From Jimgerdemannia flammicorona (lineage: Eukaryota; Mucoromycota; Endogonomycetes; Endogonales; Endogonaceae), in assembly GCA_003990745.1 (NCBI GenBank), contig RBNI01005145.1, positions 1 to 12,978 on the forward strand: 12,978 nt of DNA. The letters run 5' to 3'. Of this stretch, positions 1 to 8,660 are shown piece by piece. Under the pieces are notes generated by a model. It saw only the letters and a program-made list of their open reading frames with translations, was not told the origin of the DNA and searched no databases. The position numbers and the translations under genes were made by a program. The number at the start of each line of letters is the position of its first letter. Position 1 is the stretch's first letter.

Positions 1-231
1 TGCCCGGCTCCCAGTCGGCCATCCACCCCCCTTCACCTTGTCAGCAAAACTCATGCGGCCAGTCCCTCCTCCCTTCCCACCGGACACCGGCCCTCCACCA
101 GAACTCTCACCGCTCGTCGACCCTCCAGAGGCCCCCATCCCCAGGCCATAACTCCTCCCGACCTGCTGCCAGCCAAAGGCCCCAGGTCCACCAGACCCAG
201 CACGCCCGTCGGAACTCTTGCTCGAAGACAT
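1..231 (-). CDS. LINE copy B ORF1, N-terminal part (runs off the left edge)
   Basis: The frame is open for all 77 codons, from ATG at 231-229 to base 1. The start MSSSK is shared with copy A ORF1, as is a block reading GGPGAFxWQxVGRxxGLGMG in both. A Gly/Ser-rich stretch follows, then an FAD motif aligned with SFADVLRTGDW in copy A. The differences between copies are scattered amino-acid changes without stops, so this copy may be younger or better preserved. In LINEs, ORF1 is normally a nucleic-acid-binding Gag-like protein. I see no recognised domain in this fragment, so the role comes from position only. The ATG was chosen because it aligns exactly with the copy A start and follows the conserved 5' UTR. 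Confidence 0.7.
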   Translation of the reverse strand, partial: MSSSKSSDGRAGSGGPGAFGWQQVGRSYGLGMGASGGSTSGESSGGGPVSGGKGGGTGRMSFADKVKGGGWPTGSRA

Positions 232-313
232 GTTTATAATACCTTCCTCTGCTTTGTGTTGAAAAACTGTTGCTTGAAGCTTGTGTAACGTGAATAGTAC
301 CGGAGAAAGGTGA
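1..313 (-). mobile_element. LINE copy B, 5' end (UTR and start of ORF1)
   Basis: This is the 5' end of a non-LTR retrotransposon that runs off the left edge. Read on the minus strand, the 5' UTR (about 313 to 232) matches the start of LINE copy A (about 2953 to 2871): both share TTTCTCCG followed by a TTCACGTTACACA-like string. Homology stops at about 313 here and 2953 there, which marks the element's 5' terminus. The UTR is followed by a methionine start whose product resembles copy A ORF1. Because the terminus falls inside the copy A endonuclease frame on the same strand, copy B most likely inserted into copy A. The target-site duplication would lie outside the window, so insertion is inferred rather than shown. 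Confidence 0.75.
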
Positions 314-805
314 GTATGGACCTCCACTTCTACCCCCGGCACTCCTTCCTCCATTAGTCCTGTCCAGATGCTGATCCCAAACCATATTAAAGTCCCCATC
401 AAGCACATCAACCCCTTCCTCCAAGAGAATACCCTCCTCCAGCAGCCCCCTAATCCATGCAGTCCTCTCACCCCTAGCTGCAGGGCAATAGCAAGAGCCC
501 ACCTTCACTGATTCCTACCCTGGCCGATGCCAATCACCCCAGACCAAGCAATCACCCCAGCTCTTGATTCCCCCCAAGTCACCTCTACCCTTCCTCACCA
601 AAATCACTATCTTTCCAAACCAAGCAGTAGTCCCACCCCATTCTCTAGTCCACTCTATCTGATTGTCCTCATCCTCACAACAAACATTCTGTAGTAAAAA
701 GAGATCAGCCTCTAATCCCTTGAGCCAAGTAAAAATGTTCTTACACTGCCCTGAGCCCCTTAACCCATTCACATTCAAGGAGAAAATGTTGGTTGTACTG
801 TTCAT
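314..805 (-). pseudogene. LINE copy A ORF2, endonuclease domain fragment
   Basis: Start of a LINE ORF2 resembling the apurinic/apyrimidinic endonuclease that nicks target DNA. Visible motifs in order: SLNVNGLRG near residue 9 (the N-terminal NxNG-type motif), ADLFLLQN near residue 34, GSCYCPAARGER (family form vYaP...R) and DGDFNMV (catalytic D/N motif). An in-frame TAG at 517-515 splits the domain. The frame resumes without a shift, so this is a single nonsense change. In the family the second motif is normally Gln-Glu; here the residue after Gln is Asn, which may mean loss of the catalytic Glu. Codons after about 313 come from the inserted copy B UTR. The ATG at 805-803 lies 31 bases after the ORF1 stop. 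Confidence 0.75.
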
Positions 806-836
806 AAGGAATAATGATATATCGTGATCTCATCCT

Positions 837-2870
837 CTACAAGTCTGCATTCCACTCCTCCTGCACCACGTCCAAGTTATGTTCAGTAGCTAGTTCTCTC
901 TCCCCTGCTTTCTGTGCTGCCAACGCTCCCAGAAGTTCTACCATTGCCCCATCTTCACACTCCTCAAATTCCTCGCAATACTCCAGACAGGCCTCTAGCC
1001 AGAGCTGCAAACCATGATGCTCTGCCCAGCAGTAGGCCACCCGCTCACCAGCAACCACCCTCAGCTCTGCCTTCCTCACCTCATCCACCTCATACCCCTC
1101 CTCCTCCAGGAAAACACCCAGAATCTCCACCTTCAGTACCTCCACCATTCCATCACCATGCAGAATCTGTGCCTAATGCTCCTCAGGCATCGCCCACAGG
1201 TCCACCTCTCCCAAAGCTTCTGCTGCAAGATTATCCATCACCTTGCATATCCACAACAAGTTCTCCACCTCCTTCCCTCCTGGAGTCCCTGGCCACCCTG
1301 TATCCAGCATTATAGTATCAGCCCTAACACTGGCAGCCTCATCCCACTCCTCCTCAGAGACATCCACCAGCTCGTCCTCACCAACTACCACCACCTGACC
1401 CCCTTGCCCCACATCAGGGACCCCAAAGTACACCTGCTGGGCCCCCTGCATCCATGTATCCTCCATCATCCCTCTCTTCCCAACTGGGCCCCTCCTGATA
1501 AGTGGGGGGAGGGTGGCATCCAACTCCGGCTCCCACACTTCAAAGGTACCGTCAGCATATGGGTTCTTGTCCAGCATCCCTCCAGTCTCTGCCTCCTTTG
1601 CTGCCACCTCCTCTCCTCCTTTACCAGCCCAGACACTGGCCTCAATATCTCCAGATTCCTCAGCTCCAACTGACTTCTTCTTCACCCCTCCCGTCATACT
1701 CGCCAACAGCTCCCTCTGCCTCTTATGTCCCTGGGCCTGCTCCCACTGCTTCTTATCCATATGGATATACTTCCCACCCACAACCTCCAGATGTGTCAAC
1801 TCCTCATACAGTTGCCAGGCCTTTGCCCTCCTCTCTATAGTACCACTCAACTCCTCCAGTGCCTCCAACAAGTCCTCCTCCTCCTCTTCACTCCCTTTCA
1901 CCCTCGACACCTTGCAGACAATGACCCCCCACATCAGCACCAAGGGCCAGTCACTTGCCTTCTCCGTGGCCTCCTTTTTCGCCAGCTGAATCCTGACATC
2001 AACATTGCCCATCCTGATTGTTGTCCCCTCCCACACCTGAAAGCCGATGTTCACCACATCACTATACTCAATCATCACATCCTCCACCCTCTTCCTAGTC
2101 TCCTCCTTAGTCACCATGAGCACCCTCTTCACCAGAAGCTACACCACCCTGGGGTCCCATTGCAAGTACCGCATCATGAGGACCACCATCTCCCCAACTA
2201 TGACTCCAGTCTTCAGCGCCTCATCCAGTGGACCAGCCTCCTCAAAGCCCACCTCGACCCCCTCCAGACCCTTCAAGAACTTCACTGAAGCTGCTCCAGC
2301 CACCTGCTTTGAAACAAGCCCCAGAACCATCCTTGCTGTCACTGCCAAGCCCCGGAAGTACAAGGTCACCGCAAACTCCGAGATCAACTTCTTGAGTAAC
2401 AGGGCCACCACCAGTCCCGTTACACTATCTGCCAGATCCTCCTTCCACATCGGGATCTCCTGCCCCCCCTGTCCATCAACTATCACATCTCTTTTTTTTT
2501 CCTGATTCACCATCACGCCACCATCAGCAGTCCCGCCACTACCTCCAGCAGTCCCTCCACTTCCCCTACCTCCCACCAGTAAAGGCCCAGCTCCCCCAGC
2601 ATCCTCAGCCTTCTGCTTCCCCTTCCCTCCTGCCTGATCCCTGCGGGCTCTTATCAGCCAGTCTCCAGTCCTCAGCACATCTGCAAAGCTCCTCCCCTGC
2701 CACCCTCCAGCCCCCCCACTGGTGCCGCCTCCACTTCCTGAGCTTCCCAGCCCACTTGAGCCACTGAAAGACCCCATCCCCAGCCCATGTCCCCTCCCAA
2801 CATACTGCCAGTCGAAAGCCCCTGGTCCACCCAACCTAGTATACACATTGGCTTGCTTGCTGCTTGACAT
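837..2870 (-). pseudogene. LINE copy A ORF1 (Gag-like), two internal stops
   Basis: One frame runs from ATG 2870-2868 to TAG 839-837, 678 codons, broken by in-frame TAG codons at 2141-2139 and 1175-1173. The three open pieces keep the same frame, so they are one decayed protein. The N-terminus is Gly/Ser-rich (about residues 14-60). The middle has hydrophobic and mixed segments, and the C-terminal half is rich in Glu and Asp. Near the C-terminus is a Cys/His cluster (CWAEHH, then C-x13-C-x3-C-x5-C), but I see no classical CCHC zinc knuckle, which many LINE ORF1 proteins have. By position it should be the RNA-binding partner of the ORF2 product. The fold is not recognised by eye. Confidence 0.65.
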
Positions 2871-3002
2871 CTTCTTAGTATCTTTCTCTAATAAACGACT
2901 TGAAAGTGTGTTGTAAAAGTGTGTGTAACGTGAATTATAGCGGAGAAAGATGACTTCTTATCTGTTCGTACTGCTGAAATCATAAATTAGTCACATACTA
3001 TA

Positions 3003-3161
3003 TCTAGTGCACTAAGCAACCAAGACTGCTTTACTGCACCAACCTGTATAATTAGTCAGAGATACCAGAAACAGTATGTTTACCTGAACCAGTCTAGTGC
3101 ACTATACCAGTCCAGTATACTGTACTGAACCAATACACCATACCAGTCCAGTACGCTGTAC
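3003..3161 (+). repeat. U3 direct repeats in the left LTR
   Basis: The 12-mer TCTAGTGCACTA occurs at 3003-3014 and 3093-3104. A 22-mer of the form ATACCAGTCCAGTAyrCTGTAC occurs at 3104-3125 and 3140-3161, with only two differences. The repeats lie 70 to 230 bases upstream of the TATA box. In LTRs such U3 repeats often bind transcription factors; that role is inferred. Confidence 0.7.
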
Positions 3162-3232
3162 CATCCAAGAACACTTGCCATAGATAGCCATCTATAATTA
3201 GCTACATAGCAACCAGGTAGCAACCACAACTG

Positions 3233-3272
3233 TATAAAATACCCTAGAGACAAGAGTGAATAAACCTCAGTC
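3233..3272 (+). promoter_or_regulatory. LTR core promoter and polyadenylation block (left LTR)
   Basis: TATAAAAT at 3233-3240 is followed by the 20-base block at 3253-3272, which contains AATAAA at 3259-3264. An identical 20-base block at similar spacing lies in the other LTR at 11161-11202. The conservation of both sequence and spacing supports a U3/R boundary with a TATA box upstream and a poly(A) signal near the transcript ends. The transcription start is not mapped. Confidence 0.6.
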
Positions 3273-3469
3273 TGAAATTCAGAACACATTTTAACTCCAG
3301 TTCACTTTCCAATACAAAGAAGAGTCCGAAATTAAATCTAAAACAACATCTTCCCTTTCCACTCTGGTCCACTTTCCGATACAAAGATTGATTGGTACAC
3401 TTGCCAGATAAGCCTGAAGAACCTAAGAAGAACTTTGCTGCCATTTTCAAGAAGTCCGCCATCTTGCCA

Positions 3470-4000
3470 CAAAGCCAGTCTTTCGACGCAACTTCGCAGT
3501 GAACTTGTTCGCGCAAACGAAGCCAGTCTTGACGTAACTTTGCCAAGAGAAGAGAGTTATTTTCCAGAGATTCAGGGAAGAATCCGCGCCACCCGCCATT
3601 CCCAGAGAGCCCGCCTTACGGAACCTTGCCACAAGCCAGTCTATCAGACGCAACTTCGCAGTGGAGCCAGTCTACGACGTAACCCCGCACAAACGAAGCC
3701 AGTCTTTGACGTAACTTGCCAAGAATCCGCAATCCGCGCCATCCGAGTTATTTCCCAGAAGCCCGCCGATTCAGGAAGAATCCGCGACATCCGAGTCTTC
3801 CCAGTTATTCGAGTTATCCAAGTTATCCGAGTTATTAATCAAGAATCCGCCGATTCAGGAGGAATCCGCGTCATTCGAGTTATCCAAGTTATCCGATATT
3901 CCCAGAAGAGCCGCCGATTCAGGAGAATCTGCGCCAAACGAGTTATCCGTCAAATTCGCCAAGATTGTCACGCCAGAAATCGGAGATCGTCACTCAAGAA
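3470..4000 (+). repeat. Degenerate interspersed repeats in U5 of the left LTR
   Basis: Several short units recur in irregular order. A unit like GCCGATTCAGGARGAATCCGC appears near 3767, 3851 and 3914, with a weaker copy near 3575. GCCAGTCT...GACGTAACTTtGCCA appears near 3524 and 3699. GTTATCCAAGTTATCCGA appears near 3810 and 3880. The stretch is GC- and CpG-rich, unlike the RIP-like block further right. It gives an open plus-strand frame rich in Ile/Arg/Val, which is a product of the repeats and not a convincing protein. Confidence 0.65.
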
Positions 4001-5878
4001 GGAAACCACTAAATTACCAGATCGTCCCGCATAAGGAACCCTTGACATTAGCGTCCACCCCGAACTCGCCCACGAACAACTTCACGACCTCGCCGAACCC
4101 GGCCCACGCAGCCCTGTGCAGCGGTGTTGATCTGTTGTTGTCTTGGGCATTGGCGTCTACCCCGAATTCTGCCACGAGCAACATCACGACCTCGGCGTGC
4201 CCATTTTCTGCTCCCTTGTGCAACGGTGTCCTACCGTCCTTGTCCTTTGCATTTGTATCTGCACGAAAAGTAAATACAAGCAACTCCACCATTTCGATAC
4301 GTCCTTTCTGCGCAGCAACGTGCAGCGGCGTCTCACCGTTTCGGTCCTTCACATCTACATTCGTCAATGGCTCCATCAGTGTCCTAATTAATGTCACTTC
4401 ACCGCATCCTGCTGCACGATGTAAGAGCGGCAGAGTAAGGTCAAACTTGATCTCCAAAGGTTGTGTTACGTTTTCTTTAGCACGTTTGTCCCAATATTTT
4501 TCACTATGCTTATCCACCTTGACGCCATCGCCCCTCAAATAACATTGTCCGACTTTTAATTGTGCTCCTTTGTCGCCTGCTTCGGCCGCCATCAAGTACC
4601 AATTAAATGCCTTCTTCTTGTCCTTGGCAGTTCCTTGTTCGTAATATGCACCAAGGATTAATTGCGCTTCCAAATGTCCATTCTGCGCAGCTTCAGTGCA
4701 CCACTCAATCTGCTTCTCCAGAACGTTCATAACGCCGAATCCTACTGCATAGCACAGAGCAATATAGAACTGAATCGCTGGGTCATTTGGAATGCGGCTC
4801 TCGACATTGTCGAACTGGTCGTTGAGGAAGTCACGGATTAGGGGATGCAGGCTGTAGAACTCAGTGTAGTTCTCGATGATCCTAGGGCGCCAGTCACCAA
4901 TAGTTTGATCGTCTTTGTATATACAGCGACTGAGCCAGCTATGTTGCCAAAGCTTGTGAAGAATGTCCTCCACAGATGTTGAGAACGATGTAGTGCCATG
5001 AGCCAGAGCCAGAGCCCTCATCGCGAGCGTCGATGAAAATGGAACCTCAAACATCCTTAACCGTCCAAGGATTGATCTGAGAGTGATATCTAGGCGATCG
5101 AAGCTATACTGGATGCAGATATTGATTGACTCGTGCCGCCTGTCTAGTGAGCATGAATCTTCGGCTTTTGGAAGTCTATCATGGACATTGCAGATAAGTT
5201 GTTCGATAGGCTCCTTGCAATCGTTGAACACACCTCCAAGAAGACGAATCGACAATGGGTGACCATGAACAAGACGGCTGAGTCTCTTCGCGTCGTCATT
5301 ACTGATGTCATTCCTACGATGAGGAATCCATTGGTAAAATAGTTGCATGCCATCATGTGGTGTCAAGCCGTCCAACTCCACCAATTCTTCATTTGGCCAG
5401 CCCAATGCAGTCCTCGACGTTACAAGAATCTTGACGTTATTTGGCATTCGTTGGAGGAATTTCATCAAGTCCTTTGTATCCTTCCTTTGCTCCAAATCTC
5501 CGTTGTCAATCGCATGCTTGACACCTTCCATATTGGCGAGACACAGAATAATCTTTTTGCCTGTCAACACCCGAAGCACTTCAGACTGCTGATCGCATGT
5601 ATCTAGGTTGTTGATGTCGATATTGAGAAATTGTGCCATCTTCAGGATTACTTCGCTCGACTTTGACGTTTCAACGAGAGACAGTGCAAGAACATTGCAG
5701 GATTTGATGTTCCGGACTGCTTGGAGGACCAACGATGTTTTGCCGATCCCCCCGAATCCATGGATGGTGATATAACGAATGTCATCATCATGGAGTAGTT
5801 TATCCACTCCTTCGAGTTCGATTTCTCGACCAACGAAATACCCATTCTTGCGGATATCGACAAGATCCTTGTTGAGAG

Positions 5879-5966
5879 CTGTTGATAATTGTATAGACAA
5901 CTATGTCAATAAGCATACACAATTCATTGCCCGTGTTCGCTATCACACATCAGAAAATTTTATCAC
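5879..5966 (-). other. Predicted intron 2 of the NLR gene (88 nt)
   Basis: On the minus strand it begins with GTGATA after CAG and ends with ATTATCAACAG. It removes in-frame stops between the linker exon and the NB-ARC exon and is phase 1, matching intron 1. The length is typical for filamentous fungi. A TTGAC-like branch candidate lies inside. The donor is not a strong consensus. Confidence 0.5.
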
Positions 5967-6044
5967 CTGAAACGGTGCCATCGTTTACAGAGGCCGCTTC
6001 ACTTTCCAAGGGATTATCAGATGTCCTTAACGTTTTTGTGAAGC

Positions 6045-6147
6045 CTGTCAGAGTTCGGTAAAAGCATTTTAATTGAGGTATAGTAAAATAAATATTACAG
6101 TCTCCCGACATGCACAACACGAAGAGCGATATGCAAATTCTACTGAC
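6045..6147 (-). other. Predicted intron 1 of the NLR gene (103 nt)
   Basis: On the minus strand it begins with GTCAGT and ends with CTCTGACAG. Splicing joins the TIR-like exon to a 78-base open exon in phase 1 and removes the TAG at the end of the TIR-like frame. The donor is suboptimal, and support rests mainly on the phase match and the open exon. Confidence 0.45.
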
Positions 6148-6404
6148 CAGATGAAGTTTCCGTCATTATTATTCTGTGTGTCATCTCCAGGCTAGCTCGC
6201 AAAGTTTCGGAAGCTTTCTTCACCAGGATTAAATCCACTGTTGCAGGGAATACGGCGTCGGTATGGTGGAAACACAGAATGAATGGTAATTTTTTTTCTC
6301 GCACAATTGGTACAATATATTCCATGCAAATCCAAGGGAAGCTTTCGGTGATTTGAGATACGTTGCATGTGAACACAACCAACCGACGGAATGATGCCGC
6401 CTTT

Positions 6405-8660
6405 TTGAGGCTATGAGTGGTTCCTCATGCTGTCCCCCCTTCGCCTTTCCCAGTTGCTTGTCCCGAACTTTTGGGTTTATTCTTCTTCTGGGGCTCTTTT
6501 GTCCCCTCCTTTTTCTTCGGCTGACTGCCCTCTTTCTCCCCTTCAAGTCTTTGCCTTATCCCTGGGTCCTCACTTTGTTTTTCCTGCGACTCCCTCCCAA
6601 TTTTCTTTCACCAATCTGGCTCATCTTCTGCGCTTCCGTCACACTCTTGACCTTGCCATCTTCTTTGAGGATTGTGGTGAGATGCCCTCTCACTATTTTG
6701 TTCCTAGCAATTGGGTCCCCCCTCCCAATGTCTCTTCACACTGTGTATTCCTCGACATGGCTTGCTCGCTGTCTGTTCCCAGACGCGCTCGCTCTTGCTT
6801 GGTTTCAGACCATGCTGTGTATACCACACTTAAATTGGTCAAGCAACTGCCTTTGCACTTGCTCACAGTCACTGATAAGAATCAGGGTTTTGTGCTTATT
6901 CCTAAATTGCTCTACCTTGATGGCCTTTCTGCCCTCCTTTGAGCCATGGCTTACGAGCCTAGTACTCTTGGATTGGATGAGGTTCTCACTCTTCTTCGGA
7001 TTTCTCTAGCTCATGCTAGATTGCTTTCGGACTCTCCTTTTGCAAACCCTATTTTTAACTTCTTCCAGGACTCTTTGTCCTCTCCGGATATTTGTCTTCT
7101 GGTTTTTTATGCCCTTCCTAAAGTTCATAAGCCTATTTTGGCTTGGCGTCCTATTATGGCTGCTTTTTGTTCACCTACCACTGAGATTTTGAAGTGGCTT
7201 TCCTGCTTCTTTCTCTCCTGGATGGCTCTTCTTCAGCACCGTCTTGGGCCTGAGTACACTATTCTTCATGATACCCAGGAGCTCGCCTTTCTTTGCTCCA
7301 CCATTGTGTCTGTTCATCATTTTTCCCATTTGGCCTCTGGTAATTTCTCCTCCTTCTATACTGCTATTCGTTTTGATGAGATCAATGATTGTCTTCAGTT
7401 CTTAGGTTCTATTGTTTTTCCTTTGGATTCTCCGGTTTCATTGGCTTCCATTGTTGAGCTCATGCTCCTTGTCTGCCACTCTAATTTTTTCGAGTTGGCC
7501 CTTAGCTGTTTCCACCAGGTCTCTGGTATTACCATGGGAATGAATTGTGCCCCCACCCTTGCCAACCTTGTTGGCCTGGCTCATGAACTTCATGCGATAC
7601 GTGATCTTTCTTCACCTCTGTCCATTGCGTTCCGAGCTGGGGATATCTTCTTTCACCAATACATTGATGACTTCATCGTCTTCACTGTTGCTAGTGTTGA
7701 TATCCCTAGTGTGTTCCTGGGCGTCTACCCTCCCCATCACTCTATTACTTGGGTGTACGGTATGACTAGTATTCCCTTTTTGGACCTCCCCATTTCTCTT
7801 TCCCCCTTTCGAACTGTTGTATATTCTCATTTTCCCCATTCTCAATAGTTCCCTGACTTCTTGTCTAACCATCCTCATCGCACTCTTCTTGAATGTATTT
7901 GGGGCGAAGCTCGTCATCTTATTTTATGCTGCTCCCGTCATTCTGACTGGGTGTCTGCTGTTCGGGTTTTTGGCAACTTCGTGGTCCATCATCATACCTA
8001 CCCAATTTCTATCGTTCGCGATCTTCTTGCTTCGGTTGAATGGTCTGTTGTTCGCTCTTCCCTTCTCTCTCCCCTTTATCCCCCCTCCCTCCCCTCCCTC
8101 CCCCCTTACCCACTCCATACCCCCTCTTCCTTCCCACCCCCAATTCTCATTGTACCATTTGATCGTACTTGATGGGTTGCCCAACGCCCTGACACTGTCC
8201 TGCACTCTTCTCTTTCTCGCCATGAACTTTCGTCTCTTCCTCGATACCCTCTGATTGCCCGTTCGTATCTTCCTTCTGTTTCTTCTTTAATCCATCGCTC
8301 TTGTTTTGTGTTTTCGTCACCTTCTGGTGCCTCCAACTCTGTCAGAGAGGATTAAAAAACATCCTTGCCCCCTCCGGGGTCTTGCACTCACTCTGGGGTC
8401 TCGGCCTTACTCCACTTCCCTCTGCTGCCTTCAGCCCCTTGCTTTGCTCAGGCTCGCTGCAGCTCGTTCCATTTCGGCCTCACCCCTCACTCGCACTCAC
8501 CCCTCCAGGGTCTGCGGATGTTTTTTAATCTCAATTTGGATTTGTTTTGTTTGTGTTTGTTTGTGATTTTTATCCTGCAACTGGGATTGACTCCTCCTTT
8601 ATCTCCGCTTATCTCTGGCGGTCATGTGATTCCTAATTCGGTTCACCCTGAGTTGTAGCA
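6405..8660 (+). mobile_element. Penelope-like retroelement, 5'-truncated and decayed
   Basis: A retroelement body defined by the RT pseudogene at 6427-8355 and its 3' flank. The left edge falls between about 6405 and 6426, where the minus-strand receptor frame ends and the plus-strand RT frame begins. Canonical N-terminal residues of the ORF are absent, so it is 5'-truncated. From 8356 to about 8660 the sequence is pyrimidine-rich with short open frames, and I cannot recognise a Cys motif or GIY-YIG endonuclease. This could be an endonuclease-lacking type, such as the fungal Coprina group, or simple decay. Confidence 0.6.
6427..8355 (+). pseudogene. Penelope-like reverse transcriptase, four in-frame stops
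   Basis: All pieces lie in one frame, interrupted by TGA 6940-6942, TAG 7846-7848 and TGA 8170-8172 and ended by TAA 8353-8355. Landmarks of Penelope-type RTs in order: FALSLGPHFV near 6541, TDKNQGFVLI near 6871, ALPKVHKPILAWRPIMAA near 7111, SSFYTAIRFDEI near 7348, GITMGMNCAPTLANL near 7525, QYIDDFIVF near 7657 (catalytic YxDD form), then SNHPHRTLLECIWGEARHL near 7864, and a C-terminal segment around ARSYLPSVSSLIHRS near 8251. The motif A aspartate expected before SSFYT reads Asn (AAT 7342-7344). The enzyme would extend cDNA at chromosomal 3' ends. This copy is dead. The family assignment rests on the KxHK...RPI and YIDD context and not on a database match. Confidence 0.7.

Larger units (their letters stand above)
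314..2953 (-). mobile_element. LINE copy A (5' UTR, ORF1, start of ORF2), interrupted by copy B
   Basis: A non-LTR retrotransposon on the minus strand. It contains a 5' UTR of about 80 bases (2953-2871), a long ORF1 (2870-837), a gap of about 31 bases, and ORF2 beginning at 805 with an apurinic-endonuclease-like domain. Reverse transcriptase would follow but is absent here, because the element is broken at about 313 by the 5' end of copy B. Its remainder may lie left of copy B outside the window. The order ORF1 then EN-RT ORF2 fits fungal LINEs such as the Tad1 group, but without RT sequence the clade is not determined. Three in-frame TAG codons show that the copy is dead. Confidence 0.8.
2954..4031 (+). 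mobile_element. Partial long terminal repeat of a Gypsy-like element
   Basis: This gene-free stretch is best read as the promoter side of a long LTR. It has short U3 repeats, a TATAAAAT box at 3233-3240, the block AGAGTGAATAAACCTCAGTC at 3253-3272 and a repeat-rich downstream part. The same 20-base block occurs at 11183-11202 in the LTR of the right-hand element, again about 20 bases after TATA. The distance from TATA to the inferred end is also similar in the two copies (about 800 versus 775 bases). The right end is placed at CA 4030-4031, just before the sequence becomes ankyrin-coding on the minus strand. The left part is missing where LINE A begins. No PBS follows the right end, so it is a 3' LTR or a solo LTR. 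Confidence 0.6.
4014..6423 (-). pseudogene. NLR-type receptor: TIR-like / NB-ARC / Sel1 / ankyrin, truncated at both ends
   Basis: Remnant of a STAND ATPase of the fungal NLR kind, which act as intracellular sensors. The gene model has exon 1 (about 6423-6148), exon 2 (6044-5967) and exon 3 (5878-4014). In exon 3, counting residues from 5900: P-loop GFGGIGKTS at 48-56, LANMEG where Walker B is expected (about 121), KILVTSR (157), GHPLSIRLL (213), LHPLIRDFL in the MHD position (351), about three Sel1 repeats (373-478) and four ankyrin repeats (about 488-620). Exon 1 reads LVVFTCN, a Ser/Trp-containing helix and LPFILCFHHTD, weakly like the second half of a TIR domain. The last 8 residues before TAA (4016-4014) come from the LTR, so the ankyrin tail is lost. 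The 5' end is lost at the Penelope-like element. No host ATG is visible; translation at 5900 would start at TTG right after TAG, hence the intron model. Confidence 0.8.

Noticed and set aside
814..2505. Several long open frames on the plus strand
   Set aside because: They are antisense shadows of LINE ORF1, whose minus-strand frame has homologous sequence in copy B.
3435..4034. Open plus-strand frame of 199 codons
   Set aside because: It is rich in repeated Ile/Arg/Val units produced by short DNA repeats in LTR U5, and its start and stop have no gene-like context.
5898..5900. TTG as the true start of the NB-ARC protein
   Set aside because: It directly follows an in-frame TAG, and a phase-matched acceptor site at 5879 with upstream exons explains the frame better.
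6413..7009. Plus-strand frame overlapping the RT start in another frame
   Set aside because: The RT motifs lie in the frame starting at 6427; this one is a shadow with Leu/Phe-rich composition from T-rich DNA.
8356..8660. GIY-YIG endonuclease
   Set aside because: No GIY, YIG or Cys-cluster pattern could be read in the three forward frames; only hydrophobic low-complexity stretches are present.
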